From the NCBI GenBank assembly GCA_964448285.1, contig CAYUWG010000066.1:1-20911 (forward strand): a stretch of DNA of 20,911 nucleotides, given 5' to 3'. Both the position numbers and the translations under genes were made by a program. Below are positions 1-7,316 of this stretch, piece after piece (position 1 is the stretch's first letter; every line of letters begins with the position of its first letter). The stretch is from CAYUWG01 sp964448285. Lineage in GTDB: Bacteria; Bacteroidota; Ignavibacteria; SZUA-365. The notes under the pieces were generated by a model. That model ran no database searches. It was not told the DNA's origin and saw only the letters and a list, made by a program, of their open reading frames with translations.

Positions 1-285
1 TTGTGCCGGTGGCTTCACATCACTCGAAGTTACTACCGCGGCAGATGCTTCCGTCTCAATTATCGCGACAGGGAGCCCCACCTCAACAGAATCGCCCTCC
101 TGAGCAAGAACCTCCACGAGAATACCAGCAGCCGGTGAGGGGACTTCGGTATCGACCTTATCCGTTGCGATTTCGAGAATCGTCTCATCTTTATCAACCG
201 AGTCACCGGGCTTCTTCGTCCAATTCAATATTCGCCCTTCGGTGATACTTTCGCCCATCTTGGGCATGAGAACTTCGACTTTCAT
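1..285 (-). CDS. 2-oxoacid dehydrogenase E2 (dihydrolipoyl acyltransferase), N-terminal lipoyl domain, partial
   Basis: This is the first 95 codons of an E2 subunit; the rest lies beyond the left edge. The visible part is one complete lipoyl domain: it starts MKVEVLMPKMGES, and the lipoylation motif DKVDTE places the modified lysine at residue 43. E2 is the core of a 2-oxoacid dehydrogenase complex; its swinging lipoyl arm carries acyl groups from E1 to CoA. The ATG at 285 is preceded by GGAAGG eight bases upstream. The gene lies 27 bases downstream of the fused E1 gene and is almost certainly co-transcribed with it. The last visible residues (ETEASAAVVTSSDVKPPAQ) begin the usual flexible Ala/Pro linker. 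The catalytic domain is not visible, so pyruvate, 2-oxoglutarate and branched-chain specificity cannot be told apart from this gene. Confidence 0.93.
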   Translation of the reverse strand, partial: MKVEVLMPKMGESITEGRILNWTKKPGDSVDKDETILEIATDKVDTEVPSPAAGILVEVLAQEGDSVEVGLPVAIIETEASAAVVTSSDVKPPAQ

Positions 286-312
286 GTGTACAACCTTCCG
301 CTGCTTGTGATC

Positions 313-2379
313 TTAAAACTTCGCCAAGGCACGCGCCACTTCGATAACATCTTTATCCTGCGGTAGAATTTCCGGTTCGAGCGACCAAGAGAAAGGAACG
401 TGGCAATCCTTCGCGGCGACCCGACGAATCGGGGCATCGAGAAACTCGAAACAATCGGATGCAATACGCGCTGCAATCTCCCCGCCAAATCCGCCGGTGA
501 GATTATCCTCATGTGCAATCAAAACTTTGCCTGTTTTTCTCACCGAATGGAAAATCGCTTCAGTGTCAAGAGGAACGAGCGTGCGAATGTCGATGACTTC
601 GAGTGAGATACCTTCCTTCTCCAGAACACGCGCGGCTTCCATCGACTTCGAGACAAGCGCTCCCCAAGTCACAATCGTGAGGTCAGTTCCCTGTCTTTTC
701 ACCGCCGCCTTTCCGAAGGGTAAGAGATAGTCCGGTCCTGGTTCCGGAGAGCTTGCATAGCCCTGCCGATAAATTCCCTTATGCTCGAGAAACAGAACCG
801 GGTCGTCCATTCGGCATGCTGCTTTTAGCAAACCCTTTGCGTCCGCTGCGTTGGATGGATAAACCACGTACAGCCCGGGGATATGTGCGAAGTACGAGTC
901 GATGCTCTGACTGTGATAAAGCGCGCCGTGAATATAGCCGCCGACAGGAACGCGTATCACGACTGAGGCAGTCCACTCGTTGTTGGACCGGTAGCGCATC
1001 GTTGCAACTTCGTTGCGGATTTGCATCATGGCGGTCCAGATATAATCGCCGAATTGAATTTCAACGACCGGCTTATAGCCATAGGCAGCCAAACCAACGG
1101 CTGTGCCGACAATGCTCGATTCAGCAAGAGGCGAATTGAAGCACCGCTGCGTTCCGAATTTCGTGCTCAGTCCTTTAGTCGCCGTGAATACTCCGCCTTT
1201 TCCGTCCTGGACATCCTGACCATAGACAAGGACTTTCGGATTTCGCTCCATCTCTTCATGAAGGGCGTGGTTTATCCCATCGACGAGAACTGCTTTCGGC
1301 CCGGTTGGAATTTCACTCTCGAATGCGAGCGCGGGTGGCGTCGGCGAGAAGACGAACTGCAACGCAGTCTTGGGATCAGCGAGTGGCTTCGCCTCCGCGA
1401 TATCAGCAACCCTGTTTACTTCGTCGGCAACTTCTTTTTCAAATAACTGAACCTGCTCCGGCGTCAGAATCCCCGCTTCTTCTAACGCCTTTCGCATCCT
1501 GACGATGGGGTCGCGGTTGCGGTCTTCTTCCAACTCATCCTTGCTTCGATACTTCGTCTGGTCGTCCGATGATGAATGCGCAAGCAGCCGAACGACGTGT
1601 GCGACTATCACTGTCGGTCCTTCACCGGCTCGCGCACGCTTCACAGCGCTTTGAAATGCCTGATATGATTCGAAAAAATTCGTACCGTCAATCTCCACGC
1701 GATCGAGGTTGATATAGCCCGCTACCATGTCGTAAACCGAACCGGCTGTCTGCTGTGCGATAGGGACGGAGATTGCGTACTTGTTATCCTGGATACAAAA
1801 GATCACGGGGAGTTTCTCCCTGCTCGCCCAGTTCAATGCTTCGTGAAAATCACCCTGGCTCGTTGTCCCTTCACCCGACGAAACATACACGACCTCATCG
1901 GTGCCGGAGAACTTCGCGCCCATGGCACATCCGACCGCTTGAAGATACTGCGTTCCGGTCGGTGATGATTGCGAGACGATGCGAGCGGACTTCATTCCGT
2001 AATGTTGAGGCATCTGGCGACCGCCTGAATTCACGTCCTCTGCACGCGCAAGAAAATTGATCATGATCTGCTCGGCAGTCATCCCCATGCCGATCATATA
2101 GGAAAGCTCACGATAATATGGATACGACCAATCTTTGCCGGGTACCAGAACCTTCGTCGCTGCGAGTTGACACGCTTCATGACCCGAACCGCCAATGTGA
2201 AAGAAGCTCTTTCCCTGCTTGAGGAGGGTGAGCATCTTCTGATCGAGACGACGCGCAAGCATCATCTTTTTCAACACTGCAAGCAGTTCATCATTCGTAA
2301 ACGGGGATTTCTTCGGAATAGCGATCGTTTGCCCGTTTTCCTGAACTGACTTCTCTGCCGATGCAGATACTTTAGACAT
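313..2379 (-). CDS. Fused E1 alpha/beta subunit of a branched-chain or pyruvate-type 2-oxoacid dehydrogenase
   Basis: This 688-residue protein joins both E1 subunits in one chain. Residues about 30-345 form the alpha part, with the thiamine diphosphate motif running from GEG (169-171) to DNK (198-200). Residues about 360-688 form the beta part, with the conserved SPLAESSIVG (E420) that contacts the cofactor. The loop at 270-292 (SDDQTKYRSKDELEEDRNRD) resembles branched-chain E1 alpha more than pyruvate E1, so oxidative decarboxylation of 2-oxoisovalerate-type acids is the better guess, but pyruvate cannot be excluded. In most bacteria alpha and beta are separate genes of about 330-400 residues; fused forms are known in Bacteroidota. 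AGGAG lies eight bases before the ATG. The E2 gene follows after 27 bases. A promoter of the local TTG-N20-TAnnTT type lies about 60 bases upstream of the ATG. Confidence 0.93.
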   Translation of the reverse strand: MSKVSASAEKSVQENGQTIAIPKKSPFTNDELLAVLKKMMLARRLDQKMLTLLKQGKSFFHIGGSGHEACQLAATKVLVPGKDWSYPYYRELSYMIGMGMTAEQIMINFLARAEDVNSGGRQMPQHYGMKSARIVSQSSPTGTQYLQAVGCAMGAKFSGTDEVVYVSSGEGTTSQGDFHEALNWASREKLPVIFCIQDNKYAISVPIAQQTAGSVYDMVAGYINLDRVEIDGTNFFESYQAFQSAVKRARAGEGPTVIVAHVVRLLAHSSSDDQTKYRSKDELEEDRNRDPIVRMRKALEEAGILTPEQVQLFEKEVADEVNRVADIAEAKPLADPKTALQFVFSPTPPALAFESEIPTGPKAVLVDGINHALHEEMERNPKVLVYGQDVQDGKGGVFTATKGLSTKFGTQRCFNSPLAESSIVGTAVGLAAYGYKPVVEIQFGDYIWTAMMQIRNEVATMRYRSNNEWTASVVIRVPVGGYIHGALYHSQSIDSYFAHIPGLYVVYPSNAADAKGLLKAACRMDDPVLFLEHKGIYRQGYASSPEPGPDYLLPFGKAAVKRQGTDLTIVTWGALVSKSMEAARVLEKEGISLEVIDIRTLVPLDTEAIFHSVRKTGKVLIAHEDNLTGGFGGEIAARIASDCFEFLDAPIRRVAAKDCHVPFSWSLEPEILPQDKDVIEVARALAKF

Positions 2380-2437
2380 TAAACAAACTCCTGAATCTCA
2401 TATTATGAAGCTGCTTCCATCGTGTTCGGAAGCCATC

Positions 2438-2467
2438 CAAAGTACGCCTTTGAACGGGTATATGCAA
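2438..2467 (-). promoter_or_regulatory. Promoter of the E1-E2 unit (TTG-N20-TACTTTG)
   Basis: On the minus strand TTG (2467-2465) is followed after exactly 20 bases by TACTTTG (2444-2438). The same arrangement occurs upstream of four other genes in this window. A transcript starting about 7 bases downstream would have a leader of about 50 bases before the E1 ATG. The match to Bacteroidota -33/-7 promoters is established knowledge of the group; use of this site is inferred. Confidence 0.55.
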
Positions 2468-2539
2468 TGAATCCAGGCCTCGATGAGCTGACCGTAAACT
2501 CCATCTCGACTTGCTGTTGCAGTGGATTTCGATCGTCGG

Positions 2540-2569
2540 TTGTATCATCACAAAGTGCGTTGTAGGTTG
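2540..2569 (+). promoter_or_regulatory. Promoter of hutH (TTG-N20-TAGGTTG)
   Basis: On the plus strand TTG (2540-2542) is followed after exactly 20 bases by TAGGTTG (2563-2569). This gives a leader of about 30 bases before the ATG at 2606. It lies within the 226-base divergent region between the E1 gene and hutH, about 75 bases from the oppositely directed E1 promoter. The rest of that region holds no other signal that I can support. Confidence 0.5.
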
Positions 2570-2605
2570 AGAATCGGTGAGTACGAACACACGGAGACAG
2601 GCAGC

Positions 2606-4141
2606 ATGACGACCATCGAAATCGATGGAAACACACTGACATTGGGGCACATGGCCGAAGTCGCGAGAGGTAATGTTGAAGTGCGCCTCTCCGCTCAGGC
2701 CGTCGAGCGGATGAACGCTTCTCGCACGCTCGTCGAATCATGGGTTTCCGAAGGAAAAACCATGTACGGCGTAACAACCGGATTCGGCGAATTCAGCAAT
2801 GTCTCGATAGACGAAGCGCATCTTGAAGAACTGCAACGGAATCTCATCATGAGCCATGCGGTGGGTTGCGGCGATCCGATGCCCTATCACATGACACGTA
2901 TTCTCATGCTGCTTCGAGCGAATGCGCTTGCGAAAGGCTACTCAGGTATTCGGGTAGCTACCGTCGAACACCTCCTTTCGATGCTGAATCAAGACATCAT
3001 ACCGGTCATTCCATCGCAAGGGTCCGTCGGTTCGAGCGGCGACCTCGTTCAATTGGCGCATCTCGTTCTCGGTATGATGGGGATCGGTTCGGTGCAGGAT
3101 AAGAATGGTAGCGTCGAGGAGAGCATCGTTGTATTACAGCGTCATGGTCTTTCTCCCGTGGTGTTACGGGCAAAAGAAGGCCTTGCCCTGATTAACGGCA
3201 CACAGATGATGACAGCCTACGTCGGGTTCATCGTTTCGGAAATCGAAATCATGGCGAAGCAATTCGATATCGCGGCGACAATGTCCCTGGAAGCGCTGTT
3301 CGGAACGGACAAAGCCTGCTCTCCCCTTCTTCATCAAGCGCGTCCTCATATCGGGCAACAGCAAGTGGCGAGAAACGTTCTGCGAATTCTCGCCGGGAGT
3401 GAAATCCGTGAGTCCCATCGCTTCGATCACGAGATCGTGCAGGATGCCTATTCGCTGCGATGCATTCCGCAGGTGCACGGCGCTTCGCGTGATGCATTCG
3501 AGTATGTGAAACGAGTCGTCCATACGGAGATCAACTCTGCGACGGACAATCCGCTCATTTTCCCCGAGACGGGTGAAATGATCGAAGGCGGAAATTTCCA
3601 CGGCCAACCGATTGCGTTAGCCGCTGACTTTCTCGGAATCGCACTATCGGAATTAGCGAACATCTCAGAACGCCGCATCGAACGGATGGTGAACGGAAAG
3701 CTGAGCGGCCTGCCGCGCTTCCTTACGCAGCACGGAGGCCTGCATTCCGGAATGATGATCGCACAATACACAGCGGCATCGCTGGTATCGGAGAACAAAG
3801 TGCTCGCTCATCCCGCCAGCGTGGACTCGATTCCGACGTCAGCCAATCAAGAAGACCACAACAGCATGGGATCGATTGCGGCGCGAAAGGCTTATGCCAT
3901 TTTCAATAACTGTGCGAACGTCCTTGCGATCGAATTTCTCACTGCTTCGCAAGCGCTCGATTTCCATGCACCGAAACGCATGGGTACAGGAACAGGATGT
4001 GCACATGCAATGATCAGAAAGGTCTCTCCTCATTTAGATGAGGATCGTGTTCTGTACGAGGACCTGCGTGCGGTTACTGATCTCGTTCGCACCCATGCGA
4101 TTCTCGACGCAGTCGAAAACGAGATCGGAAAGCTCGAATAG
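2606..4141 (+). CDS. hutH: Histidine ammonia-lyase (MIO enzyme), with Ser-Ser-Gly triad
   Basis: This 511-residue protein, the normal length for HutH, releases ammonia from L-histidine to give urocanate, the first step of histidine breakdown, in the cytoplasm. Family residues are present: Y54 (MYGVTTGFG), H84 (MSHAVGCG), NGTQ, DAYSLRCIPQVHG, and the histidine-type glutamate in SENKVLAHPASVDS followed by ANQEDHNSMG. The self-forming MIO triad, Ala-Ser-Gly in nearly all relatives, reads Ser-Ser-Gly at residues 143-145 (GSVGSSGDLVQL). The ATG at 2606 has GGAG about nine bases upstream and lies just downstream of the promoter; an in-frame GTG at 2522 lies before the promoter and is rejected. No hutU, hutI or hutG neighbour is present. 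It is the only plus-strand gene and ends 2 bases from the convergent membrane-protein gene. A phenylalanine or tyrosine lyase is less likely because the histidine-type glutamate is kept. Confidence 0.92.
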   Translation: MTTIEIDGNTLTLGHMAEVARGNVEVRLSAQAVERMNASRTLVESWVSEGKTMYGVTTGFGEFSNVSIDEAHLEELQRNLIMSHAVGCGDPMPYHMTRILMLLRANALAKGYSGIRVATVEHLLSMLNQDIIPVIPSQGSVGSSGDLVQLAHLVLGMMGIGSVQDKNGSVEESIVVLQRHGLSPVVLRAKEGLALINGTQMMTAYVGFIVSEIEIMAKQFDIAATMSLEALFGTDKACSPLLHQARPHIGQQQVARNVLRILAGSEIRESHRFDHEIVQDAYSLRCIPQVHGASRDAFEYVKRVVHTEINSATDNPLIFPETGEMIEGGNFHGQPIALAADFLGIALSELANISERRIERMVNGKLSGLPRFLTQHGGLHSGMMIAQYTAASLVSENKVLAHPASVDSIPTSANQEDHNSMGSIAARKAYAIFNNCANVLAIEFLTASQALDFHAPKRMGTGTGCAHAMIRKVSPHLDEDRVLYEDLRAVTDLVRTHAILDAVENEIGKLE

Positions 4142-4143
4142 TC

Positions 4144-5973
4144 TTACCGTCTATCCTGATGCTTCATCATCTGCAGAACCTTCTCGATGTCCGCCTCAAC
4201 CTCGCGACGCCTTACAGGATTCTGCTCGACCTCTTGATACTTTCTCAGGCGACGCAGGCCAGGTTCGATTCGACCGGCTCTGACGAGCAGCAATCCGATG
4301 TTCCTCCAAGCCGGCGCAAAATCCGGACGAAGGTCGAGGCATCGTTGCCACGCGCGTGCTGCAGCCTCAGCGGAGCCGTGTTGCAGCAAGGCATTCCCAT
4401 AATTGAAATGCGCTAAATGGTAAGTTGAATCCATCGTTATTGCGTCTTTGAATACCTCCAATGCATCATCGTATTTCCCTTGCGCAGCAAGTGCATTTCC
4501 AAGATTCGTCAAGCCGTATGCCGTCGGACGGGTTTGTATCGACCGACGGAAATACGACTCCGCTTTCTCGAAGTGTCCATTATCGAATTCCATGTTTCCG
4601 AGACGGCTGTAGTTGAGTTCATGACCGGAACCAACATCGGGTTGAACGAAAATCATAACCACAAAAATCGATAACGCCATCGTGAGCGGTTTTAAAAGCT
4701 GCTTCAGTGCATTCGACCGGAGTGCTGAAATGAACTCGGTCACTCCGATCGCAGCCAGCACGATAACGAAGGGCATGATGGGCAAACGTAATCGACTGTT
4801 CACGAAGAAAAGAACCGTACCCAACACGTATGTACTCAGAAAGATCAACACGAGACTTCTCTCTTTAGACTTCTTCAGGAAGAACAACCCCGCAAGTGCA
4901 GGGAAGAAGAGCAAGGCAAAGCCCGGCAGCGGGAGATCGAGTATCGTGGAGAACTCATCCCGAATGAAGGCGATCCCAAAACCCTGCTGATCGATCTCGT
5001 CCGTGTAGAAGAACAATACCAGCTTGCGTAAAAGGTGCGCCATGAATTCCGAAGGATTCTCGGATATCCATCGCCTTGCTTTCTCAAACCAAAACGATGA
5101 CACCTCCGCAGAGTTGAGTTTTCTCCCGAGCGTTCGTTCCACATAGCGTGTCCCATTCAGGTCATCATCCATATCAGGAACTTCGGGGACAGAATAGAAT
5201 CCTACGGAAGCGGGATTATTCCCCGCGTAGAAATTGTACCCGAACGAAGAGGTCACGGGAAGGAAAAGTTTTTCCGCACCATAATTGTGAAGCGTAAACG
5301 GCAGGATCATGAGTGCCGCCGATGCGACGAAAAGCGCAGTCATACGTTTCAATCGCTTCTCCGCCACGAGGAGAAAGATGAACAACCCAACGAGATAGAG
5401 AACGAGATTCGATCGCAGGACAAGTGACAAACCGAGCGATATGCCCGCGCCTATCGTGAGGTGCAGCTTAGGATTTCGAAGCATCCTTGTGAGGAATGTG
5501 AAATGCACAACGACAAAAAACGTCAGGAGCGACTCGAGGAGTATTGCATTGTCATGATAGATGAAAAGCGGACAAATGACCGCGAGCACTCCTGCAATTC
5601 TTCCCGTCAATTCATCTTTCCATTCTCGTCCCATCTGATAGATCAAAACGACCAACACTGCACCGAGAATGCACTGCACTCCTCTTACCCAGAAATAGAC
5701 ATCCTGAAATACGCCTTTCACTGCGGCAATGAAAACAGGGTACAGCGGCGACATGAAAAACGCCCGCTCGCCCCACTCGCCGTGCAAAATTCCTTGAGCG
5801 AGACGGGTGTAGATCAGTGAATCCGAAAAGAGATTGCGATAGAACGGAAGCTCTTTCAACTCGAACAGAAAGAACAGTCTTATCGCGAGAGCACCAATGA
5901 AAAGCGCTATCACCCATAATGAAAAGAACGGCAACACCGAAGCATTCCGGTTGCGATTTCCCTTTCCTGACAT
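4144..5973 (-). CDS. Polytopic GT-C-like glycosyltransferase/mannosyltransferase-type membrane protein with C-terminal TPR repeats
   Basis: The 609-residue protein has a first membrane segment at about 14-37, then a loop with an aspartate in SDSLIY (D51) and MSPLYPVFIA (74-83). Many further hydrophobic segments follow up to about residue 445. This is the layout of GT-C enzymes of the ArnT/PMT (GT39) type, which use the loop aspartate and a polyprenyl-linked sugar donor to glycosylate lipid or protein outside the inner membrane. The C-terminal part, about 449-585, is a run of about four TPR repeats (NLGNALAAQGKYDDALEVF; NYGNALLQHGSAEAAARAW), a protein-binding module. The gene starts 5 bases after the stop of a T9SS secreted protein and has no clear Shine-Dalgarno sequence, suggesting translational coupling. 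The acceptor is unknown; glycosylation of secreted cargo is an inference from the neighbour only. Confidence 0.75.
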   Translation of the reverse strand: MSGKGNRNRNASVLPFFSLWVIALFIGALAIRLFFLFELKELPFYRNLFSDSLIYTRLAQGILHGEWGERAFFMSPLYPVFIAAVKGVFQDVYFWVRGVQCILGAVLVVLIYQMGREWKDELTGRIAGVLAVICPLFIYHDNAILLESLLTFFVVVHFTFLTRMLRNPKLHLTIGAGISLGLSLVLRSNLVLYLVGLFIFLLVAEKRLKRMTALFVASAALMILPFTLHNYGAEKLFLPVTSSFGYNFYAGNNPASVGFYSVPEVPDMDDDLNGTRYVERTLGRKLNSAEVSSFWFEKARRWISENPSEFMAHLLRKLVLFFYTDEIDQQGFGIAFIRDEFSTILDLPLPGFALLFFPALAGLFFLKKSKERSLVLIFLSTYVLGTVLFFVNSRLRLPIMPFVIVLAAIGVTEFISALRSNALKQLLKPLTMALSIFVVMIFVQPDVGSGHELNYSRLGNMEFDNGHFEKAESYFRRSIQTRPTAYGLTNLGNALAAQGKYDDALEVFKDAITMDSTYHLAHFNYGNALLQHGSAEAAARAWQRCLDLRPDFAPAWRNIGLLLVRAGRIEPGLRRLRKYQEVEQNPVRRREVEADIEKVLQMMKHQDRR

Positions 5974-5978
5974 GTCGG

Positions 5979-7175
5979 TTAATTCGATACGGTGAATCGA
6001 CGTACGAGCGCTTGTGATCCAGTGAAAAGCTGAATGAAATAATTCCCCGGAACAAGCTTCGTTGTCGGAAAGGCCACTCTGTGAACACCACCCGTCGTCG
6101 TTACAACTTCCTTGTGAATGACACGACCCAAGACATCAGTGACGATGAGGTTTCCCGTGATGCCTTGCGATGAAATCTCGATCGATGCTTCGCGGAGTGT
6201 CGTTGTCACCGGTGAGGGAAATACTTCGGAGAGCTGGATCGACTTTGAACTTCCCGGAATCACCACTTCCTGAACGGACGAATAGTCGTATGAACCGTCG
6301 AAGTCGATTTGCTTCAGCCGATAGCGCACTCTTCCGTTCGCGTCCATGACGGCGTGGGGATTTGGATCTTCAAAACGGTAAGAGTGTGGTCGTGTTGTCG
6401 TTCCCTGCCCCGGAACGAATCCGATCTTTTGCCACAGTGTCACCAATCCTTTTTCAGAAGTCGCAACAGTCCGTTCAACTTCGAAGCCATGATTGTTCGT
6501 CTCACTCGCGGTTTTCCATTGAAGTATGCCTTGTCCATTGATATACGTAGCCGAGAAAGTCTCGAATTCGACGGGTATTCCATTGACATAACACACACGT
6601 ACTTCAGCCCAGAGATCGACCGTGTCTTGAATCTGGGACCATGTATAAGTCGATATCGGAATCGTCGATCCGTTTGGATTGATCACAACGGACCGGTCCG
6701 GATTATGCGCAGGTTTTCTTAAACGAATACGCGCCACGTTGACTGAGGCGCCTTTCAGACGCCAACTGATCCAGAAGTCGCGTGGCGGCTGAATGATCGC
6801 TGCGCCGCCGTCGAAGTCGAACTGCACGATCCAATAATCGTCGGGTATCTGGTTGTTGAAATTTGCAGGAATGATTGCGCGAAAGAAATCGAGTACCGTA
6901 AATGTCGGAAGCGTACTGTCCAGCACGCGCACCTCCAGGGTATCATAAACCATTGCGCTGTTATTCTTCTGAATACCGAAACTGATGTACGCGCTATCCA
7001 CACGTGCGTCCCACTGCGGTGTGAAACGAATGCCGAACCATGGAGTCGGGAGATTATGGGTATAAACGACTTCCTGGCCGCCCGGATTGAAATATCTCAG
7101 CGGTTCGCAAACCGTCTGACTCATGGCCGAGAGTGAATGAAGAGTGAATGTCAGGAAGAGAATCAGTAAACGCAT
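5979..7175 (-). CDS. Secreted protein with C-terminal T9SS type A sorting domain, function unknown
   Basis: From the ATG at 7175 the protein has 398 residues. It opens with a signal peptide (MRLLILFLTFTLHSLSAMSQ, cleavage near residue 18-20). The first half (about 20-190) matches no family I can name. A central part beginning PVEFETFSATY, with ILQWKTASETNNHGFEVERT, is a fibronectin-like segment common just before T9SS tails. The last 80 residues (VFPSPVTTTLREASIEI ... LVPGNYFIQLF) form a type A sorting domain, which directs export across the outer membrane and attachment to the surface. The reading frame is open upstream to 7217, but that start lies inside the promoter; the ATG at 7196 would leave almost no leader, so 7175 is preferred. 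It heads a two-gene unit with the GT-C-like gene. Confidence 0.85.
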   Translation of the reverse strand: MRLLILFLTFTLHSLSAMSQTVCEPLRYFNPGGQEVVYTHNLPTPWFGIRFTPQWDARVDSAYISFGIQKNNSAMVYDTLEVRVLDSTLPTFTVLDFFRAIIPANFNNQIPDDYWIVQFDFDGGAAIIQPPRDFWISWRLKGASVNVARIRLRKPAHNPDRSVVINPNGSTIPISTYTWSQIQDTVDLWAEVRVCYVNGIPVEFETFSATYINGQGILQWKTASETNNHGFEVERTVATSEKGLVTLWQKIGFVPGQGTTTRPHSYRFEDPNPHAVMDANGRVRYRLKQIDFDGSYDYSSVQEVVIPGSSKSIQLSEVFPSPVTTTLREASIEISSQGITGNLIVTDVLGRVIHKEVVTTTGGVHRVAFPTTKLVPGNYFIQLFTGSQALVRRFTVSN

Positions 7176-7207
7176 AGAGGATGAACAAGTAGTCATTTTC
7201 GCGAAAG

Positions 7208-7237
7208 CAAAGTACACGATTGATTCGATGTGGGCAA
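7208..7237 (-). promoter_or_regulatory. Promoter of the T9SS protein / GT-C unit (TTG-N20-TACTTTG)
   Basis: On the minus strand TTG (7237-7235) is followed after exactly 20 bases by TACTTTG (7214-7208), the same seven bases as at the E1 promoter. It begins about 10 bases after the T-run of the upstream gene's terminator, a natural place for a new unit. Initiation near 7201 gives a leader of about 25 bases to the ATG at 7175. Confidence 0.55.
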
Positions 7238-7247
7238 TTGGAAATCA

Positions 7248-7283
7248 GGGGAAAAAAGAAGCGCCCGGAAAAATTCCGGGCGC
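7248..7283 (-). terminator. Rho-independent terminator of the 1254-residue secreted protein gene
   Basis: A perfect 10-base-pair stem, GCGCCCGGAA (7261-7270) with TTCCGGGCGC (7274-7283), closes a 3-base loop. On the minus strand it is followed at once by TTCTTTTTTCCCC. It begins 33 bases after the stop codon at 7317. The T-run is present only on the minus-strand side, which sets its direction. It cleanly separates this gene from the next unit. Confidence 0.93.
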
Positions 7284-7316
7284 TGGAATCATCGCTTTTC
7301 AGCAAGAGGAATCCTC

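Noticed and set aside
2522..2605. N-terminal extension of hutH from a GTG at 2522
   Set aside because: The start lies upstream of the promoter at 2540-2569, the extra 28 residues have no family counterpart, and the ATG at 2606 has its own Shine-Dalgarno sequence.
2372..2777. Minus-strand open frames of 92 and 124 codons between the E1 gene and hutH
   Set aside because: They overlap the E1 promoter, the divergent region and the start of hutH. They have no recognisable domain and arginine-rich shadow-type composition.
3164..3607. 147-codon antisense frame within hutH
   Set aside because: It lies entirely opposite conserved HutH codons and has no domain, promoter or ribosome site.
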